From Patescibacteria group bacterium (GTDB taxonomy: Bacteria > Patescibacteriota > Patescibacteriia > Patescibacteriales > GWC2-42-12), in the NCBI GenBank assembly GCA_018827685.1, contig JAHJXD010000045.1, forward strand, positions 1-7,409: 7,409 nt of DNA, read 5' to 3'. The notes under the pieces are model-generated. The model did not search any database and was not told the origin of the DNA. It saw nothing but the letters and a program-made list of their open reading frames with translations. Below, piece after piece: positions 3,680 through 7,409 of this stretch. How positions within the stretch are numbered: position 1 is the stretch's first letter; each line of letters opens with the position of its first letter. A program made the translations under genes and the position numbers.

Positions 3680-6391
3680 ATGTTTAATACTCTAAAATTA
3701 GCTAAAAAGTTAATTATTTTAACTGTAATAATTACTATCTGTTTAGCCATCAGGGCTCAAAATGCCAAGGCAGCTTATGGCCTTAACCCTGAAATTAAAC
3801 AGGTTAAAACCGCTAATAATTCAACTGTCTATTATTTAGATCACGCGCGCGGATTAAAAAAAGCGTATGTAAATGTTAAGGCTTTTTTGGCTTATGGTAA
3901 TAAATGGAGCGAAATTAAAGTTGTTAAGGACACAGAATTAAATAAATGGCCGGAAGTTAAATTAGTTAAGTCTAATAATAATTCAGCTGTTTATTATATT
4001 AGCAATAATCAAAAAGCTTTAATTAAATCAGCACAGCAATTTATTAATTCAGGGTTTAAATGGTCGGACATTATAACCATTGCTCAAGCTGATTTAAACG
4101 AGTATAAAATTACTGATTCTAATGAAAATCAATTATCAATTAGCTTAGATCCTTCTAGCCCTAAAGCTGGTTTTTTGGTCATTAATACCCAAGACAATTT
4201 GGTGGCTATTTTTAATTTAAAAACTAACAACCAGCTGGTTGAAATTAAAAAAATAGTTTTAGATTTCAAAGGCGTTTTTAACACAGACATAATTAAGGAA
4301 ATTTATTTGACCAATGAAAGCGATATTCAGTATCCTGTTTCTTCTTCTATATATAATAGACAGGCGGTTTTTAATTTTAACAGCCGGCCATTAGTTGTAA
4401 GTCAAGGCAAGGAGAGAAAAATTAAAGTTTATATAAATTTTAATAATAGCTCTAGTAATATTACTAATCAGACTATTCAAATTGCCATTAATCAAACAGC
4501 CAACATAGATGGCGCTAAAGTTGAAGCTGTTTTTCCTTTGTCCGGCGGAACCTTTAAGCTTGTTTCAGGCGGTAATTTTCTGGGCGAAGTTGTTATAAGA
4601 GAACAGTCTCTAAGTATTAGCAATAATGAAGCGATTATCGGATCAACAGAAAAAAATGTTGGAAAATTCAATTTGGCTGAAACTTCAACCATAGCAGATG
4701 TCTTTGTTAAAGAATTAAAATTTTTCAATAATGGCGATGCCAGAGCAACTATGCTGGATAATTTCAAGTTAAAAAATAGCGCCGGCCAAATTGTAGCTGC
4801 TGTCGGACAGTTGACTGACAACAAAGAGCTAATTTTTAAGTTTAATAATTATAAAATTAAAAAAGGCAATAATGAAACTTTTACTATTTTAGCTAATATT
4901 GTTGGCGGAGAAAAAAGTACAATTAATTTTAATCTTGAAAAAGCTAAGATTGTCAACTCGCAAGAAAAGTTTAATTTAAATCCTAATATTGTCAATCTTG
5001 ATGAAATAATTATTATAAAAAGACAAGCGATTGCTGTTGTTGCCAAAGAATTAAAAGCGAATAATAATGTTTTTGCTAAGCAGACAGGAGTGATTATTGG
5101 CAATTTTGAGATAAGAAATAATAATCAAAAAATAAATTTGGAAAGTTTTGGTTTTAGTTTGGAAAAAAGCTCTGTTACTCCAAATTTAACCGAAACTGTT
5201 TATTTAGTTAATTATTATACCGGAGAGGTTTATGGTAATTTTAGCGGCGATAGTTTTAGCAATGGCGCAGTTCTTGTTAGCTTAAACGATCTGAAACTAA
5301 CCGCTAAACAAAATCTAATTATTTCTTTAATAACCAAAATAGGAGATAATGTTGCCAACGGCGACTATTATAAAATTATTTTTAATAATATTAATTATCG
5401 TTCAGAGGATGGCGCTTATTTTTCCGACATTGTAAATAGCGTCGGTGATAGATTGATTGTAAGTAAATCTAATATTTATCTTTATCCTAATAATAATTTA
5501 GGCGAACAGATTTTTATTAAAGGACAGAAGAATATTAAAATAGCCAACTTTATTATAGAAGCGGCAGCTGGCGGCGATACTAAAATAACAGGTTTGACTT
5601 TTTCTCGCGGCGACAGTTCTGGTATAATTTCTTTTACCAATGGATTTAGCAATTTGTACGCTTCAATTGGTTCAACCAAAACAAAAGTAATTAAAGCGCC
5701 TTATGGCAGCGATCTTGTTTTTGACAATTTTAAATATATTTTAAAATCAGGAGCAAGGACTGAAATAAATATTCACGCTGACACAGAAGTTGATTTAAAA
5801 GCTTCGGAAGTTCAGTTGAAAATCAGCGATTTAATCGCGGTTGATAATAATTCTTCTTTGCCGGCTGTTGTTAATCATTTGAATATTAATAGTTATAAAG
5901 TTGTTTTTGGCAAAGTTCGCGCGGAAATCAGCAAAGTCGCGGAAGGCTTTGTGACTAAAGGCGAGGATGATAATGTTATCGCAGGATTTAAAGTGAAAAA
6001 TTCAGGTGATGAAGATTTGAAACTCCAATCAATTATTATCAATGCCGCTGATCAAGAGCTAACATACAGTTTGGGTTATAGCAATTTGAGAATAGTTGAT
6101 CGCGATAAGCAAAAGAATGCCGGCGGTACAATAAGCAAGCCTGTGGCAGGAGCTAACAAAATTAATTTGAACAACTATATTATTAAAACCGGCGCGGAAA
6201 TTATTTTTGATGTTCATATAAAAACCAATAATAGTATAGCTGATAAAAATATCGCGATTTATTTTAGTAATTTAATTGCTAAAGGTAAGACTTCCAAGGT
6301 AAGCGCTGCTATCAGCGGCGACCCGACTGATAGTTATAATTTCATTGCGGTTGATATGGAAAAAATCTTTACAGCCACTTTTTCTTTTTAA
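3680..6391 (+). CDS. secreted modular surface protein with five tandem beta-rich domains
   Basis: The 903-residue product begins with a signal peptide: KLAKK, a hydrophobic core at about 11-24, then a signal-peptidase-I-like site AKA|AY after residue 31. The Cys at 21 lacks a lipobox context, so it is probably not a lipoprotein. Two short repeats follow (about 37-90 and 91-142), sharing PE[IV]KxVK, VYY and KWS[ED]I; they resemble short repeats I have seen in CPR surface proteins. Residues 151-895 form five Ig-like beta-rich modules with anchor Phe at 178, 330, 476, 624 and 770 (AIFNL, GKFNL, GNFEI, ANFII, AGFKV). The protein is rich in Asn, Lys and Ser. There is no C-terminal membrane anchor, LPxTG or obvious sorting tail: it ends in TATFSF. 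No enzymatic motif is visible. An S-layer, adhesin or appendage role is inference. The ATG at 3680 fits both the signal peptide and the promoter. Its 3' end overlaps the corA-like gene. Confidence 0.85.
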   Translation: MFNTLKLAKKLIILTVIITICLAIRAQNAKAAYGLNPEIKQVKTANNSTVYYLDHARGLKKAYVNVKAFLAYGNKWSEIKVVKDTELNKWPEVKLVKSNNNSAVYYISNNQKALIKSAQQFINSGFKWSDIITIAQADLNEYKITDSNENQLSISLDPSSPKAGFLVINTQDNLVAIFNLKTNNQLVEIKKIVLDFKGVFNTDIIKEIYLTNESDIQYPVSSSIYNRQAVFNFNSRPLVVSQGKERKIKVYINFNNSSSNITNQTIQIAINQTANIDGAKVEAVFPLSGGTFKLVSGGNFLGEVVIREQSLSISNNEAIIGSTEKNVGKFNLAETSTIADVFVKELKFFNNGDARATMLDNFKLKNSAGQIVAAVGQLTDNKELIFKFNNYKIKKGNNETFTILANIVGGEKSTINFNLEKAKIVNSQEKFNLNPNIVNLDEIIIIKRQAIAVVAKELKANNNVFAKQTGVIIGNFEIRNNNQKINLESFGFSLEKSSVTPNLTETVYLVNYYTGEVYGNFSGDSFSNGAVLVSLNDLKLTAKQNLIISLITKIGDNVANGDYYKIIFNNINYRSEDGAYFSDIVNSVGDRLIVSKSNIYLYPNNNLGEQIFIKGQKNIKIANFIIEAAAGGDTKITGLTFSRGDSSGIISFTNGFSNLYASIGSTKTKVIKAPYGSDLVFDNFKYILKSGARTEINIHADTEVDLKASEVQLKISDLIAVDNNSSLPAVVNHLNINSYKVVFGKVRAEISKVAEGFVTKGEDDNVIAGFKVKNSGDEDLKLQSIIINAADQELTYSLGYSNLRIVDRDKQKNAGGTISKPVAGANKINLNNYIIKTGAEIIFDVHIKTNNSIADKNIAIYFSNLIAKGKTSKVSAAISGDPTDSYNFIAVDMEKIFTATFSF
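3788..4105 (+). repeat. two tandem protein repeats of 52-54 residues
   Basis: Residues 37-90 and 91-142 of the secreted protein align as two copies: PEIKQVKTANNSTVYYLD with PEVKLVKSNNNSAVYYIS, then KWSEIKVV with KWSDIITI, each ending in a D-x-x-L-N/E-L-N type motif. Divergence in DNA and protein points to an old duplication. They probably form a small cell-wall- or partner-binding unit; function is not established by the sequence. Confidence 0.7.
4130..6364 (+). repeat. five diverged beta-rich modules, period about 147 residues
   Basis: Anchor motifs of hydrophobic-x-Phe-x-[ILV] occur at residues 178, 330, 476, 624 and 770 of the secreted protein, giving spacings of 152, 146, 148 and 146. 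A second landmark lies 53-58 residues after each anchor: an alternating strand, a K-x-G/Q turn and another strand (for example FKFNNYKIKKG, FDNFKYILKSG, INLNNYIIKTG). Sequence identity between modules is low, so this is a fold-level repeat found from periodicity. Confidence 0.65.
6369..6391. other. 23-bp tail-to-tail overlap of two convergent genes
   Basis: The last seven codons plus stop of the plus-strand gene (ending TATFSF) and the last six codons plus stop of the CorA-like gene (ending KKKKWL) are encoded on opposite strands of the same DNA. Both ends look genuine, since the KKKKWL tail is family-typical. There is no room for an intergenic terminator, so the two transcripts probably have complementary 3' ends. 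Confidence 0.85.
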
Positions 6392-7355
6392 ATAATAGCA
6401 ACATGGCCAAACCCGCAGCGCTCATAATGCTTAAAATTATCCAAAAGCTGTTTTGGTAATTAATAAATGGCATGCCATGATCGGCTTTTATGCTGAAAAT
6501 CGCGGCAATCAAACTTAGGGAAGAAAAAGTAACATAAAAAATAGTTAAAGTTTTCATAATGCTGCTTAAGCGATAATTTGATTGTGATTCGCATGAAGCA
6601 TACAAAACTTCAACCATTTCCCGCTGATTTTCTAAAGTTTCCCAAATATTTTTTGTTTGGTCAATCAACTCGCCGTAATATTTTTTTAAATGTTCTCGCG
6701 CGATAATACTTGATTCCATAACCATCAGTTGCTTAATAATATTTTTATGGTTTTGTATGATTTTGCGCATGTTAATTAAGTTGTGTCTAAGGTTTAAGAT
6801 TAAGTTTGCTGATTTTTTTTGATCTTCACCTAAAACAATTTGTTCAGCATGGCTGATAGCCAGGCTGTTATGGTCTAAAATAACATAACTGTATTCAAGC
6901 AGTTTTTTTAAAATTTCATAAAGCAAGATAGATGATGATCCTAGCTCATAAGACAAAAGCGATCCGCTGTCTTTTTTGCATAAGTTAAAAAAGTAATTAA
7001 GCGGTTCAATCGGCGCGTTGGGCATGGTTATTAAAAAGCTATGGCCTATAAAGAATTCAATCTCCGCGGACATAATCCGTTTGTTATTTTGATTGTCAAG
7101 AGAACTTGCCAAGATCGGAAAATGTAAAATTATAAAAATATAATCCGATTCACGGGCAATAATCGGTCTTTGGGAGTTTGATTTGGCCGAAGAAACTGCG
7201 AGCCGTGATAATTTAAAGTTGTACTTTTTTCTTAAATATTCAATTTCCGTTTTGCCTGCGTTATTGATATTGATCCAGTCAATATAATTAGTTTTTTGCG
7301 GGTTGGTTATGGTAATTTGCTGAATATTTTTAGAAATTTTTTTAAATTTTGACAT
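6369..7355 (-). CDS. CorA-family divalent metal ion transporter with atypical GMN region
   Basis: CorA proteins are homopentameric inner-membrane channels for Mg2+ (some for Co2+, Ni2+ or Zn2+). The 328-residue product has the family plan. There is a cytoplasmic alpha/beta domain (about 1-150). A long helical stalk follows (150-265), with the conserved-type N-x-x-x-S-x-x-K-x-L-T lead-in at 260-271. TM1 covers about 268-288 and TM2 about 302-322, and the basic tail KKKKWL is typical of CorA. The signature GMN at the end of TM1 is missing: the aligned positions read S288-I289-K290, followed by ADHGMPF, where a GMP occurs six residues later. This could change ion selectivity, as in divergent CorA/ZntB relatives. 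Start ATG 7355 has no Shine-Dalgarno but follows an extended -10 by 32 nt. The 3' end overlaps the convergent secreted-protein gene. Family assignment is secure; substrate is not, so I give no symbol. Confidence 0.9.
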   Translation of the reverse strand: MSKFKKISKNIQQITITNPQKTNYIDWININNAGKTEIEYLRKKYNFKLSRLAVSSAKSNSQRPIIARESDYIFIILHFPILASSLDNQNNKRIMSAEIEFFIGHSFLITMPNAPIEPLNYFFNLCKKDSGSLLSYELGSSSILLYEILKKLLEYSYVILDHNSLAISHAEQIVLGEDQKKSANLILNLRHNLINMRKIIQNHKNIIKQLMVMESSIIAREHLKKYYGELIDQTKNIWETLENQREMVEVLYASCESQSNYRLSSIMKTLTIFYVTFSSLSLIAAIFSIKADHGMPFINYQNSFWIILSIMSAAGLAMLLLFKKKKWL

Positions 7356-7387
7356 ATGAACGTGAGCTATGAATAATTTATAGTTTT

Positions 7388-7396
7388 ATTATAACA
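7388..7396 (-). promoter_or_regulatory. extended -10 promoter for the CorA-like gene
   Basis: Read on the minus strand, TG-T-TATAAT occupies 7396-7388, a perfect extended -10. The -35 region would fall just past the window edge. The predicted start near 7381 gives a leader of about 26 nt to the ATG at 7355, with no ribosome binding site. Confidence 0.65.
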
Positions 7397-7409
7397 TATA
7401 TTGAGATTA

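Noticed and set aside
3680..3745. Lipoprotein signal (Cys at residue 21 of the secreted protein)
   Set aside because: The residues before the Cys (T-I) do not fit a lipobox, and an AKA|AY signal-peptidase-I site follows at the expected distance.
4492..5679. Minus-strand open frames (4492-4824, 4849-5103, 5482-5679) within the secreted-protein gene
   Set aside because: They are shadows of a gene with clear periodic domain structure; none has its own start signals or family features.
6467..6478. Perfect 12-bp palindrome ATGGCATGCCAT
   Set aside because: It coincides with the His-Gly-Met-Pro codons of the CorA-like gene and is explained by coding; no sign of a protein-binding or mobile-element role.
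1..7409. Alternative genetic code (UGA as Gly) as in Gracilibacteria/SR1
   Set aside because: All five genes are full length in the standard code, end in TAA and show no in-frame TGA.

Overview
The window looks like part of a chromosome from an AT-rich, ultra-small bacterium of the Candidate Phyla Radiation (Patescibacteria, probably a Parcubacteria-like lineage). This is an inference from four things. Coding regions are strongly A/T-biased, with long Lys/Asn/Ile/Phe-rich proteins. No gene has a recognisable Shine-Dalgarno sequence. All five genes end in TAA and read through in the standard code, so nothing suggests the UGA recoding of Gracilibacteria. Three of the five proteins have the look of families I associate with CPR genomes: a winged-helix/nucleotidyltransferase-fold regulator, a PP2C-like/propeller membrane protein and a modular secreted protein. 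I could not run a database search, so lineage and family matches rest on recognition.

Layout: (1) 37-447 (+) rplL, ribosomal protein L7/L12, probably the end of an rplJ-rplL unit cut by the window edge. (2) 514-2805 (-) a 763-residue membrane protein with a degenerate PP2C-like N-terminal domain, one clear membrane segment, a helical stalk and a predicted six-bladed propeller. (3) 2806-2929, a compact divergent control region with overlapping face-to-face -10 elements and a small palindrome. (4) 2930-3535 (+) a winged-helix regulator with a degenerate nucleotidyltransferase-like domain. (5) 3536-3679, a 144-bp gap holding a 14-bp tandem duplication, three helically phased A-tracts and a near-consensus sigma70 promoter. 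(6) 3680-6391 (+) a 903-residue secreted protein with two short N-terminal repeats followed by five tandem beta-rich modules of about 147 residues. (7) 6369-7355 (-) a CorA-family transporter lacking the canonical GMN signature, overlapping the previous gene tail-to-tail by 23 bp. Its extended -10 promoter is at 7388-7396. No gene-free stretch exceeds 150 bp. I see no RNA genes, mobile elements, CRISPR or att sites.

How the genes relate: apart from rplL this looks like a cell-envelope neighbourhood (membrane protein, secreted protein, ion channel) with one DNA-binding regulator divergent from the membrane protein. Each gene after rplL has its own plausible promoter, so they are probably separate transcription units. 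The best promoters for the 514-2805, 3680-6391 and 6369-7355 genes put the -10 hexamer 31-32 nt before the ATG, implying uniform leaders of about 25 nt without a ribosome binding site. A functional link between the regulator and the envelope genes is possible but unproven.
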